Of a stretch of 64,000 nt of DNA, positions 47,345 to 57,079 are shown in pieces. The stretch is taken from NCBI RefSeq assembly GCF_024679095.1, contig NW_026110535.1, positions 1 through 64,000 of the forward strand, written 5' to 3'. Under the pieces are notes generated by a model. That model made no database searches and had not been told where the DNA came from. It was given only the letters and a program-made list of their open reading frames with translations. The translations under genes and the position numbers were made by a program. The stretch is from Eriocheir sinensis (taxonomy: Eukaryota; Arthropoda; Malacostraca; Decapoda; Varunidae). Within the stretch, counting starts at the first letter, position 1. Every line of letters starts with the position of its first letter.

Positions 47345-47429
47345 TTAAGTCTCATGTGAATATGTTCATTTTAAATACAGTTTAGTATGCACTTCATAAA
47401 TATAGATGAGCAGACATGACAAATGTATT

Positions 47430-47735
47430 TAGTAACTGTCAACATTCCAATATGATATGGTTATAAACATGGAGGAGAGTAAAATGACCAGAAGGGTATA
47501 TGTCAGTGAGATAGAAGGAGGGAATGCTAGAGGACGACCTCCAGTGAAATGGAGGGATAGGGTGCAAGAGTACGTTAGGGAGAGGGGTGGAAAGATCTTT
47601 GAGAAACTTTGAGCAGGCAAGGAGGGAGTGTCTGGATAGAGAAAGTTGGAAACTCTTCTGCTGTGGCCATCCCCTGGTGGGAGCTCCTAGGAGCAGGCGT
47701 CCATGAAATGATGATGATATAAGTAAAATATCCTC
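47430..47735 (+). pseudogene. LINE C-terminal fragment (plus strand)
   Basis: From about 47470: EESKMTRRVYVSEIEGGNAR, then GRPPVKWRDRVQEYVRERG, and after a +1 shift LEQARRECLDRESWKLFC followed by GHPLVGAPRSRRP and a stop. This arrangement is familiar as a C-terminal tail of arthropod non-LTR elements. It is a short relic. Confidence 0.65.
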
Positions 47736-47870
47736 TTCCATATCCATGAGAAAGTGGGTGTCACTCAGTCCAAGCACATCCATTCCCCCTTTCATACAAA
47801 TCTTGACAACCATTCTTCTCTTGAATTCATTAATTATTCCATTCTCATTAAAACATACAACTCTCAACAC
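47736..47870 (-). pseudogene. LINE endonuclease N-terminal fragment (minus strand)
   Basis: From 47870 leftwards: LRVVCFNENGIINEFKRRMV then VKICMKGGMDVLGLSDTHF, the start of an APE-type endonuclease domain. It stops being recognisable at about 47745, where it meets the plus-strand LINE tail at 47430-47735, so the two parts stand in opposite orientation. Confidence 0.6.
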
Positions 47871-47951
47871 TTTTCATATTGCCTTATTCACACTCACTTT
47901 CCTGTCACAATTTGTCCATTTTATCCACCCATTGAGGGGCCACGGACAGAT

Positions 47952-48087
47952 GGAAGCTCCTGGAGACAGGCGGCTCATTCTGGCGCCCGACGCATCTGAT
48001 TGGCTGTTCAGCAGCGCGTCTGTGATTGGTTCACTTCGCCTCCCATCTCTCCCTCTCGCTTTCGATGACGTCATTTGTAAACAAAAC
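47952..48087 (+). repeat. Inverted repeat module, left copy (CCAAT/CRE-like)
   Basis: About 136 bp starting GAAGCTCCTGGAGACAGGCG and ending GATGACGTCATTTGTAAACA then AAAC. It carries two ATTGG boxes (inverse CCAAT; GATTGGCTG and TGATTGGTTC) and one perfect CRE-type TGACGTCA. Nearly identical in inverse orientation to 53859-53994 except for a short stretch near 48050. Homology stops sharply at CAAAAC on the inner side. Confidence 0.85.
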
Positions 48088-48300
48088 TCAGCTGACAAGC
48101 CTGACAGCGAAGGAGATGTACAGGGATGGGAGATGCCTGACATTATACGGCACCCTTTGCAGTCACCCTTGACGACATAGGGCATTATAATAATATAGAT
48201 GGCTACATTAAACAAATAAGATGTGGCAAGTATAACAGGTGGGGGCACACCCAGATGATTCGTCACCCATGCTTCAAATAGTGCAACTTTCAGTATAAAT
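48088..48300. other. Unannotated spacer
   Basis: Nothing recognised; a short minus-strand frame with Cys residues (MPYVVKGDCKGCRIMS) does not match THAP spacing. Confidence 0.4.
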
Positions 48301-48510
48301 GACTGCTTGTAGTGATATTAGCGAATATTTAGTGGCGTTAGTGACTATTTAGCGATGTTAGCAACTATTTAGGAGCGTTATCGACTGGTAAGGTCTTAAG
48401 GGATGCTTAGTGTAGCGAAACCTTTTTTTATCTTGGGCGAATCCACCAGGGAGCGAACAGTTTAAGGTGCGAATACCTACAGGTGGCGAAACCACTGGGA
48501 AGCCCTCTTT
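48300..48510. repeat. Short TTAGYGACTATTTAGCG repeats and a GGTGGCGAAACC motif
   Basis: Four ~21-bp repeats at 48312-48382 are followed at 48414-48500 by GCGAAACC, GCGAATCC, GCGAACAG, GCGAATACC and ACAGGTGGCGAAACCACTGG. The latter motif family recurs at 52012-52105, 53410-53475 and, inverted, at 56528-56560. Confidence 0.6.
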
Positions 48511-49210
48511 AAAGGTGTCCAGACCTTGAATACAAAGCATAAGCCGACTTACAATTGGAACCCATTTATTGCTAAGTAAACAGAGGTTTGGAGTTTTAAG
48601 TAAAAGTCGCCGTAGGGTTAGGTAAGTCAAGTCCATAAGGATATAAATTAATCAGCCCTGCAAAGTTAATTTCAGCTGGCTCACAAATTTAGATTAGCCA
48701 TGCACTTCTCAAATAACTCGTTACCATAGCCCGCAACCTTGACTGCTGTGCAATATTCCATGAACATGTATCTGATCCATACGGTAATGTTGGCAAAATG
48801 ATGCTATTCCTTACGTCCCTCTTCACCTCCATGAAACATTAAAATCCTACCCAGTGCTTCTAAAACATTCCTACATTTTACATCCCCTGTCCTTGTTCCA
48901 CCATCCACTTCTACATGCTTACATAACACTGTCCCCAGGCATATACTAAAAATCTTTATCAACCTAACTTTCCTGTTCACCTATCACTACCCCACATTTT
49001 TCGGTATTCATTATGCACTTCACCACTTTCTTCTTGGTGTTTTTACCCACCTCATGAGATAGAGCTCCTCATTACGAGTAAATTGAACCCCATATTGACA
49101 AGGCGCACTCTGTTTATAATGGCGACACAGAATTTTTAAAATTTAATTGCATTTTTAGCGATCAGAAGTCGGCAGCGATACATCAACCCGCATCAAAGCC
49201 AGAGGGCACA
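48511..49210. other. Unannotated spacer
   Basis: 48720-49040 is non-coding in appearance but contains phrases such as CACTTCACCACTTTCTTC that could be a decayed LINE; not supportable. Confidence 0.35.
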
Positions 49211-49212
49211 CT

Positions 49213-49292
49213 GGGTTAGGTTAGGTTAAGTTGGGTTAGGTTGGTTAGGTTAGGTTGGGTTGGGTTAGGTTGGTTAGGTTAGGTTTGGTTGT
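49213..49292. repeat. Degenerate TTAGG pentamer tract
   Basis: GGTTAGGTTAGGTTAAG, then variants with GGG and GGTTGG, all on the plus strand; interstitial telomere-like sequence of the arthropod TTAGG type. Confidence 0.8.
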
Positions 49293-49295
49293 CTG

Positions 49296-49489
49296 TTCTG
49301 AACGAAACTAATTTTTTCTGGTAGATTTCGGCTTGTTTTTAATTAATTAATCTACTAGTTATTTTTGGTGTAAATCACATTAGTTTCTGGGGGGAATAAA
49401 AAAAATTTGGTTGATTTGCGCCAAAAACAAGTGGTGGATTAATTAAAACAAGCCAAAATCTACCGTAAAAATTAGTTTCGTCCAGAAAA
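49296..49489. mobile_element. Snap-back MITE, ~80-bp terminal inverted repeats
   Basis: The left arm TTCTGAACGAAACTAATTTT with GTAGATTTCGGCTTGTTTTT (49296-49378) is the inverse of the right arm (49400-49489) with about ten mismatches, around a loop of roughly 25 bp. It abuts the TTAGG tract on its left. It is non-coding and would fold into one long hairpin. Confidence 0.85.
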
Positions 49490-49785
49490 GAGGGTGTTGA
49501 AATACTTAATACTTACCTCTTTTTCTGTGACTGGCACATTCTCCATTTCTCCCTATTTAAGTGCTGCACACATACAACTCTAACTAAACAGATGGAATAT
49601 ACATTACCGAATGAACTAGGTGTATGAAATAGAAGATATAGTGGGGCTGGGGAGAGGTAAGTTGTTCATAATAGGGGTAAATTATAACAAGGCGTCATCA
49701 ATAATGATATATTTACAAACTCCTTATGTAACAAAACTTTTGCTAATTGCGATGACAATCCTGACATGCTCATTTTAATAGGTTG
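49490..49785. other. Unannotated spacer
   Basis: Nothing recognised. Confidence 0.4.
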
Positions 49786-50160
49786 TTTTATCCTTTCCCT
49801 TTGGCCAGAGGCAAAGGCCACATATCAGACACATTCCAGAAGAACATGGTACATTCAAGTACGTATAGCCTTGGTTGAGATAATACCGAATCCTCAAAAA
49901 TAAATTTAAGTAAGGAAACCACTCACTGACATGGGACTCAATACATAATACAAAAGCATCTACGACTTTTTCCTTGACACTATCCTTTCCCTTTGGCCAG
50001 TGCCAAAAACCACATATCAGACACATATCAGAATTACATACTACATACAAGTATACCCAGCTTTGGTTAATATAATAATCCTCAAACATTAAAGTAAACA
50101 GACCACTCAGTGGACATAGGATTCAATACATAAGACAAAAGCATCTACTTTTTTTTACCT
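49786..50160. repeat. Imperfect tandem duplication, ~190-bp units
   Basis: TATCCTTTCCCTTTGGCCAG starts both units (49792 and 49981). Shared landmarks are CCACATATCAGACACAT, TCAATACATAA and ACAAAAGCATCTAC. The minus-strand frame across both repeats GMCLICGLCLWPKGKD / DMCLICGFWHWPKGKD, a consequence of the duplication. No domain recognised. Confidence 0.85.
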
Positions 50161-50285
50161 TGATACACTAGCATTGCTTTTAATACAAAGGGTTACTGAA
50201 AATTTGTGGACTATGGTAGAAAGACATGAGATAGGTACACCTTTAACTTGACACATTTTTCGATCACACCTTAGACCTTAATACC

Positions 50286-50931
50286 TCAATAACTATGTTC
50301 ATCGTCTATTCTACCTTCTGATAGTACTGGAACACTTACATCAGACTCAGACTTTGCAAGACTCTCCCCAATTATTAATCTTGCTTTTGAACTAGGCTTT
50401 TTTAAGCACATACCTATATTTTCTCGTTTTCTCTTCCTTGTCGAATACAACCGGTCTTGCTTAACACACTTTTTATTACCTGGCTCTGAAACAGTTGTCA
50501 CATCCACAGGCCAGTTACTGTTGTTTGGTGGATAACTCGTGCCAGCATCTAATGTTGCAATTAACTTACACAACAAGCTATTAGCAGTTTTCAAAACTTG
50601 AAGGTCCTTACTTTCACTACATTTTGGGAGAAGCTGTAACATAATTTTGTTTTTCAATTGTTCCTGGTAATTCACAACTTGTCTATCATAGGTTTCCTCA
50701 TTACTTACATCATGAATCATATTAATTTCTTCTGTTGACACCTTAGGTTTGGCTATTTCCTCATTACTTACAACATCATGGATCATGGTCCTGGTAAGGT
50801 TGACTGCTTTGGAAGCCAGGCTGGGAGCAGTAGAACCATCCAACAGGTCAGCTAATGTGGATCTGTTGGGGTGAAAAACAGACACTGAGTGGAGAAGACC
50901 AATAGGATCTGCAGGACTGGGAAGGGGGAGG
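50286..50931 (-). CDS. Hypothetical protein exon, function unknown
   Basis: An uninterrupted frame of at least 199 codons from 50885, open further to 50931 where TTTCCTAACAG precedes it and could be a splice acceptor, so this is probably a 3' exon. Composition is normal rather than low complexity. It has a repeated IHDV-SNEE segment (residues 35-42 and 57-63, itself a small internal duplication), a polar middle with NYQEQLKNKIMLQLLPKC, and a basic stretch STRKRKREN near residue 150 that could be a nuclear localisation signal. It ends SEGRIDDEHSY before a stop at 50286. I do not recognise the family. It could be the C-terminus of a transposase or a host gene. Confidence 0.4.
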
Positions 50932-51490
50932 GGGAACTGTTAGGAAAGAAGTCACAACAGGAAGATGGTCACTATCCATGAACAGGCTTGTTGTAACATT
51001 AGCGAGGAGGATAGGGCCATTCCCCAGGCAGAGGTCAAGGGTGGAGGGGTTCCTAAAACTGGGTTAAACCTGGTAGGGAGGCCAGATGGAGTGAGGAGGG
51101 AGAAAGAATTGCTGTCTGCCAGGAAACCCGATAGCAACAGACCTCCAGTTCCTGGGAGTGAACCAGAACAGGTTGCAGAGGTTTCGCCACTTTCTGGTTC
51201 AGCTGTTTGCTAATCTCGGTCTGGTTACACCTCTGCATGCAGACACCTGTCTGCTCCTTACCTATGAATGCTCACCAATGAAAAGATATTTGGGATATAT
51301 GTATCAAGTGGGGTGTTGGTTTACATACATCAGGAAAAGGACTGGTCCTCATGTTGAGTAGTCGCTTATTTGAATGTGTTAAATTAAAAAAAAAGACATG
51401 TAAATGTGTTTTGTATAATTCTACCTAAGGACAACAGTATAGGGCTACCTATGAATAAAATTATTATTTTTCTTACTTGTTTTAATTATA
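50932..51490. other. Unannotated spacer
   Basis: The overlapping open frames at 50952-51361 lack any conserved motif. The segment could be a decayed LINE (an EQACC / LNLVGRPDGVRREKELL frame) but cannot be assigned. Confidence 0.35.
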
Positions 51491-51492
51491 GA

Positions 51493-51630
51493 ACACGGCC
51501 TAAATGACTCGGTCTAATGGGATCACAGCCTAAACAACTCTCAGCTTAAAGAGATCACGGCCCAAATAACTCTCGGCCTAAAGGGACCACAGCCTAAATG
51601 ACTCTCGGCCTAATGGGATCATGGTCTCTA
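51493..51630. repeat. ~36-bp tandem repeat
   Basis: Four units of CGGCCTAAATGACTCTCGGC then CTAATGGGATCA with minor variation. Confidence 0.85.
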
Positions 51631-51639
51631 CTTAGCTTT

Positions 51640-51915
51640 GGGGTGCTCCATGACATAATGGTAGCGTGTTTGCTTCACAACTGAGCAATCCCATGTCAAT
51701 TCCTGGGTGGAGCAAAAATTTCTTAGGTGTTTTTTCAGTACCCTAAGCCTGTGCCCACCCAGCAGTGATGGGTACCATGTGTAAATCGGGGTTTCTGGCC
51801 CATATCATGGGACTAGGTATCTTGGTGCTCTACACCTATGTCCCACCGCGTGACAATGGACATGCCTAGAGACCCAGGGTCATCCTGACCCAGCAATACC
51901 AAAGTACTACTATAT
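51640..51915 (+). mobile_element. tRNA-derived SINE, family delta
   Basis: TCCATGACATAATGGTAGCG (A-box-like) and ATGTCAATTCCTGGG (degenerate B-box) head a body of about 200 bp (CAGTACCCTAAGCCTGTGCC, CCCACCGCGTGACAATGGAC) ending AATACCAAAGTACTAC. Confidence 0.65.
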
Positions 51916-52004
51916 GGCCTAAGTTGCCTAGCACATCAAGTCACACAAGAAAGCGGAAGAGCTATGGTAAGATCAGTCTAAACATTCCATTATCGAAACA
52001 TCTA

Positions 52005-52110
52005 TAAAGAGCGAAACGTGCAGGTATCGAAACCACACTGTATTAAACCAAATCCCTGTTAGGTAGCAAAACCTCTTGTGCAAACGCTACGGGTGGCGAA
52101 ACCTCTGTAA
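52005..52110. repeat. GCGAAACC motif cluster
   Basis: AGAGCGAAACGTGCAGGTAT, TCGAAACCACA, GCAAAACCTCT and GGGTGGCGAAACCTCTG within 100 bp; compare 48414-48500, 53410-53475 and inverted 56528-56560. Confidence 0.55.
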
Positions 52111-52149
52111 AGGTAGGTAGGTAGAGGTAATAGGCCTGTAGACTACACA

Positions 52150-52515
52150 TTAAATTGCACTACCATAGGGAGGTCATATAGTGTGAGGGACTTGGGACTT
52201 CAAGTGAGTAGTGACCTACGCCCCAAGGAACAGTGTATTATAGCTAAAAATAAGGCCAAGATACTGGGTAAAAGGAATTAATAAAGGAAACACTGATAAA
52301 AAAAAAAAAGGTAATAAGAATTAGTAGCCAGGACAGGACTAGTGGTACCTAATGGGTATAAGCTGGAAAAACTTAGATGCAGGACACACATAGGTAGATA
52401 GTGGTTCACAGACAGTGGTGAACGACTGGAATTTGTTAAGTAAACATGTACGAAGTGCTGAGTCACTAGGTAGGTACCTTCCTTTAAAAGTCGCGGTAAT
52501 TGTTTATAATAAGTC
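52150..52515 (+). pseudogene. LINE ORF2 relic (plus strand)
   Basis: VRDLGLQVSSDLRPKEQCII then AKNKAKILG (52180-52265) corresponds to the RT thumb region. After a deletion, GYKLEKLRCRTHIGR (52357-52400) and VVNDWNLLSKHVRSAESLGR (52417-52475) correspond to the post-RT tail. Several hundred bases of the normal element are missing between the blocks. Confidence 0.75.
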
Positions 52516-52523
52516 CGCGTCCC

Positions 52524-52612
52524 CATTCTCTACCCACACCCCCCCAATCCCTCCAGCAAACTTGGGGAACTGTGGGGAATCGGGGTTTTGGGGGGGGGAG
52601 GCATATATGAGT
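52524..52612. repeat. C-rich then G-rich dispersed repeat
   Basis: CACCCCCCCAATCCCTCCAG, GGGGAACTGTGGGGAATCGG and a run of nine G resemble 62030-62102 (CCTGTGGGGAAGCTGAG and a run of eight G). Confidence 0.5.
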
Positions 52613-52878
52613 GATAACCTAACCTAACCGGGGGGCTGCGCCCCCCTGGACCCCCCCCGACAGGTTGCTAACCTAACCTAACCTAACCTAACCTAACCGG
52701 GGGGCTGCGCCCCCCTGGACCCCCCCGACAGGTTGCTAACCTAACCTAACCTAACCTAAGGCTGCGCCCCTGGACCCCCCCGACAGGTTGCTAACCTAAC
52801 CTAACCGGGGGGCTGCGCCCCCCTGGACCCCCCCGACAGGTTGCTAACCTAACCTAACCTAACCTAAGCTAACCTAAC
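52613..52878. repeat. Telomere-like CCTAA array with four GC-rich hairpin units
   Basis: CCTAA runs (the complement of arthropod TTAGG) alternate with a ~36-bp unit. The unit starts with a GGGGGGCTGCGCCCCCC palindrome (52630, 52699, 52807; truncated at 52760) and continues TGGACCCCCCCGACAGGTTG before the next CTAACCTAA run. Units 2 and 4 are identical over the palindrome; the third lacks its left G run. Confidence 0.95.
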
Positions 52879-53858
52879 GTCACAGTACCTTTTTTTTAGC
52901 GCTGTACGCCAAACGGAAAAGACCCAAGAAGAGAAAATCGTGTATTGTTTACATTCATTTACGACAGAGCTCTCTCTCGACTTAGAAAAACGTGAGAGAC
53001 GCAGCACATTCCCGGAGCTATTACAGCCATACTAAACACGTCCCCCTAAAAATGTTTGCATCTACGACATGGCCTCAGTGTGCTGTAATGATTATATAAG
53101 TTTTATTGTTGTAAGTAACGCGGACTTGTTATATAGTATAGCCAAAGTCGCTTGTATGAGAGTACAGATAGGGATGACAGGTGGGATTAATAATTATAGG
53201 CTAGCCGCTAGAGCGAGGGGACGGGGCGGAAGGCTATCCAGAGGTTTCGTCACCAGCTGGTGTTCGCACTCCAACCAGTTAAACTAAGGCTATCCTCAAC
53301 CAGTTAAATCTGACATTCTCCTGCGTGTGGGGGGCTGCACCCACTACCCCCGCCTGATTCAAGATAAATTAATCTTCATGAAGTCGGGATTAGCATATTC
53401 AAATGAGATGATTAGGTACCGAAACTAATGCGCGATCGAACACCTATAGGTGGCGAAACCTCTGGCGGAAGTACCTACAGCAGCAAAGTTTCATGCACAA
53501 GTGTCAGCCTTGCTATTTTTATTCCTACCTAATTTGCTTCGGCGGTACATATACTAAAATTGCGGTGGTAATAAGTAAAGAAAACGCATATAGCAAGGCG
53601 GTCAGCCAGTCATGTTATAAGTTTTATATTCCACTAATTCTTTCATACCCTGTCTATCCCCACTTGAAACAAAATGATATCATTCTTACCAGGTGTGGGT
53701 GAAGATGAACAGCCACTGTTACAGGCTGTGGTGGAGGTATACCATGTCGGGATAGCGGCATCAGGTCATCTCTCTACCGTTGTGGCGGTGCCGCGGTGGT
53801 ATTACTACTGTAGAACGTGTAGGCACTGTTGAGCAGTCTCTGCTATGATATCCCGCCA
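52879..53858. other. Unannotated spacer
   Basis: 53410-53475 contains another GGTGGCGAAACCTCTG cluster. The open frames at 53069-53287 and 53493-53702 show no domain. Confidence 0.4.
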
Positions 53859-53994
53859 GGTTTTGTTTACAAATGACGTCATCGAGAGCTAGAGAGAGAT
53901 GGGAGGCGAAGTGAACCAATCACAGACGCGCTGCTGAACAGCCAATCAGATGCGTCGGGCGCCAGAATGAGCCGCCTGTCTCCAGGAGCTTCCC
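53859..53994 (-). repeat. Inverted repeat module, right copy (CCAAT/CRE-like)
   Basis: Inverse of 47952-48087: GTTTTGTTTACAAATGACGT at its left, two CCAAT boxes (GAACCAATCA, CAGCCAATCA) and CCTGTCTCCAGGAGCTTC at its right end, where the MULE begins a few bases later. Confidence 0.85.
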
Positions 53995-54003
53995 GTTAGA
54001 ATA

Positions 54004-54037
54004 CCAACTCGGCTCATAAGATACCATCTCGGCCCAT
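54004..54037 (-). promoter_or_regulatory. MULE left subterminal motifs
   Basis: Minus-strand ATGGGCCGAGATGG (54037-54024) and ATGAGCCGAGTTGG (54017-54004), 20 bp apart. Likely transposase-binding sites, by analogy with iterated subterminal motifs of other DNA transposons. Confidence 0.6.
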
Positions 54038-54275
54038 GTTGAAATTGCTATCATCGCTTTTTTCCATGATAAGAGCGTGGCAGAAACTGAATGAGCAGCG
54101 ATACTAATATTTGTAAATATGAAACAAGTAAAAAAACAAGCAAAACGTAAAATACAACAACAAGATGGTATAAAAGCAGTCAAATAAAAAAGAAAAAAAA
54201 CTAATATGAATAGTTAAAAAGTAAAACTAAGTAAAAAGAAAAAGTTCTAAAATACATGCAATCAAAAGTTAAAAA

Positions 54276-56080
54276 TTATGGATTAACTGCAATATGATGT
54301 GAGACAGCCCTTAGTAAGTTCTTGGCAGAACGCTGGCCATTACTGAATTCTTCCCAGAGGTTCACAAGCTGTCCATGTTGTTTCCGATACTTCTGTTTCT
54401 GGTACCTCAAAACTTTTCCATCCGACAAAAGCCTTACTTGAATGGAGACCAGCTTGGCTTCATCATGTAGAAGTTTTACTAACAGGTAAAAGTTTAGTTG
54501 GCCTTTCCTCGCCTTCAAATTTAGTCTGCAGTGCCAACCTTCAACATCGTTGTTTGTGCGTATACTTCGCTGAAATGCACACCAAGAAGTCGGAGGCCAT
54601 ATGCTTGAGGTAATCCACGTGGTCTTGACATAGTCTAGAAGTTGTAGCAGCTGTGGCGATCCGTTGGCTTTCCTGTAAAATCGGATGAATAATTCTTCAA
54701 TGTTCTCTGCTGGCACATATGGAAGAGAAAGTAGCTTTCTTAAGTACTTGTGCATATCTACGTCATTAGTATAAGGACTCTAAAGGCCAAGTTCTTGTAT
54801 TTTCCTCCATATGCCCCCAATGAAATACACATCCACGAATCTCAACCTCTGGGAAGATTTCAGGAATTGCGCGCCAAACGCTTGCCTCGAAATCAATTAA
54901 AATTTCCGTTAATTTAAAACTATCACCGAGGATTTCCTTTGTTTTAGCCAGAATTTTCTTATAGTCTCTCCTCCGTTTTCCAGACATTAAAGCAAATAAA
55001 AGAGGAACTTGTTTAAAATTTCCATCACGCTGCACAAATGCATGAATACTAAATAGCTGCGTGAAGGGCTGTCTCACAACTTTAAAAGTAGCGTCAGCAT
55101 ACCATCGTTTTGCCTTTGCAAGTAACTTCAGCTGATAATTAGTAGCAAAAATCAAATGGCGCCTTTCACCTACACGAACATCTTATTGTAAAAACTCTGA
55201 TGGTATGTGATCCTCATTTAAATCAAAGTTCAGGTCAACTGGCTCGTCTGGTCTGTTTGCCCTGCGTTTTCGGTTTCCTTGACGCGCCAAGTTAATAGGA
55301 GCGGGAAGTGAAGTCAGAGGAACATTTTGGTCCACTTGTTCGATTATAACCTCGTATACTATGTCTGATGCGGGGCGGAATTCATCTTCCATTGCCTTTC
55401 TCTTAACTATGGATGACACTTTTGTTGAGAGGGCAGGGCAGGCTTCGGGTGGATGGCAGTGGTCCATCTCTCCCCGAATATACTCATTATTATATTCTTT
55501 TATTACCACTGGGCATGTTGTATTTCTATTTCTTACAGAACAACGCCAATGTACACAAACGTTAGTTTTCCTTTTCACTGTGTATGAATACCCGAGACTA
55601 TCTATAAGTTTATGTTGCCCTCTCTGTGTGGAAGAACAAATCTTTTCATATGTCACAATTTCACTGGGACTTTCTGTTTCAGAGTCCCCTGCTGCCACAG
55701 CACCATTGATAGGCGAGGAACATTCACCATTTTCTAACACTGGGATTTCATTTACTTGGGAGAAGCACAGGTGACACATCCAGTCAATTTCCCTCCCTTC
55801 TCTAACTGCTGCACGATATTCGTCCCTAGTTATTCCAGTTCCACATTTGCGATGTTGCCACAAACTGCATCTATCGCATAACAACGCCTCCTGTAAAGAG
55901 TATAAAAGTATCATTAATAAAGAGTCTTCAGGCTCTCTAAACACATGCACATACACACGCACACACAGTTTTTCATCCACGTACCAATATGTCATTATCA
56001 CATTATAAGAATACACTTAGATTTAATTTTACCTGTAAAGGGCGCACGGTATTCCCGCAGACCAAACAGTTACTCTCCAT
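54276..56080 (-). pseudogene. MULE transposase with PHD and FLYWCH fingers, inactivated
   Basis: Exon 1 begins at ATG 56080 (MESNCLVCGNTVRPLQ) and ends at 56033 with CAG/GTAAAA. The acceptor TTTACAG/GAGGCG puts exon 2 at 55890 in phase 0 (142-bp intron). Spliced, residues 5-58 form a C4HC3 PHD finger (C5, C8, C21, C24, H29, C32, C55, C58). Residues about 97-164 form a FLYWCH finger (VHWRCSVRNRNTTCP, MDHCHP). The DDE core follows with WYADATFKVV, ILIDFEASVWRAIP, GCVFHWG and NNDVEGWHCRLN, so the three acidic positions are present. Lesions: TAA at 55185-55183, a frameshift at about 54820 and a TAG just after it. Expected full length is about 550 residues. The role would be DNA-binding and cut-and-paste transposition; this copy is dead. 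Confidence 0.88.
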
Positions 56081-56527
56081 ATTGACTGACCAGTCCTTCC
56101 TCCTCGAAGTGCAGGCGAAATCTAACCTGTTTCCCAAAGCAGTCCACCACCTCGTCTTCCCCTCGTGAAACAACCTAATACCTCGCTTTTCAGTCCCGTC
56201 TTTCAATTGGTAAACTACTGCTGCCTGGTAGTTGCATGAGAACTTACCAAACTGCTAACTGCTAACTACCGTCAACTGCCGTCAACTACCGTCAACTACT
56301 GTCACCTCCCTTTATTGATAACTAGAAATACATGTAAAAATCCCTACTTGTTATACATCCACCAATATTTTAATGAAACTTATTGTTTCAGTACAAAATA
56401 TTAATTTGCTGACTTTTAATGCTAAGTACTATAGAAATGTATTTAGGCCCAAAAATCACTACTTGTTATGCATTCAGCATTTTAATACAACTCATTTTCT
56501 TAGCTTGCTTACGAGGTCAGTTGTCAT

Positions 56528-56560
56528 GGGAACGGTTTCGATACCTGAACGTTTCGCTCC
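56528..56560 (-). repeat. GCGAAAC motif copy (inverted)
   Basis: The minus strand reads AGGAGCGAAACGTTCAGGTA then TCGAAACCGT, almost the same as 52011-52042 on the plus strand. Confidence 0.6.
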
Positions 56561-56589
56561 TTAGTATGAATTTTGGTAGTTATATATTT

Positions 56590-56606
56590 TGTGTGTGTGT
56601 GTGTGT
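56590..56606. repeat. Short (GT)n
   Basis: A GT tract of about 17 bp followed by a G-rich stretch (GGAAGGAGGG-like) to 56730. Confidence 0.8.
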
Positions 56607-56766
56607 GAGGAAGGAGGGTGGGGTTGGAGGAAAGGAAAGAGGGAGATAGCAGGGAGGGAGAAGGGAAGGACTGGGAAGGAGAGTCTGGGAGGAAGGGAGG
56701 GAGGAGGGATGGGATGGGAGATAAGGCGACAAGCGTGTGTGCAGTGTGTCTGGGTGTGGGTGTGTG

Positions 56767-56956
<190 letters not shown>

Positions 56957-57079
56957 CTTTATCACTAAAAATTTTACATATCACTGCTAATTGCGATGGT
57001 AAGTGAGTGATTATTGGATTAAATTAGTTCACCCTTATGCAAAAAGTCTCTTAAAGACAATGGTGTATAGCTTGTACAG

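Noticed and set aside
47874..48266. Candidate THAP exon for the P-like transposase
   Set aside because: Cys/His spacing does not fit C2CH THAP, and the frame overlaps the inverted repeat module.
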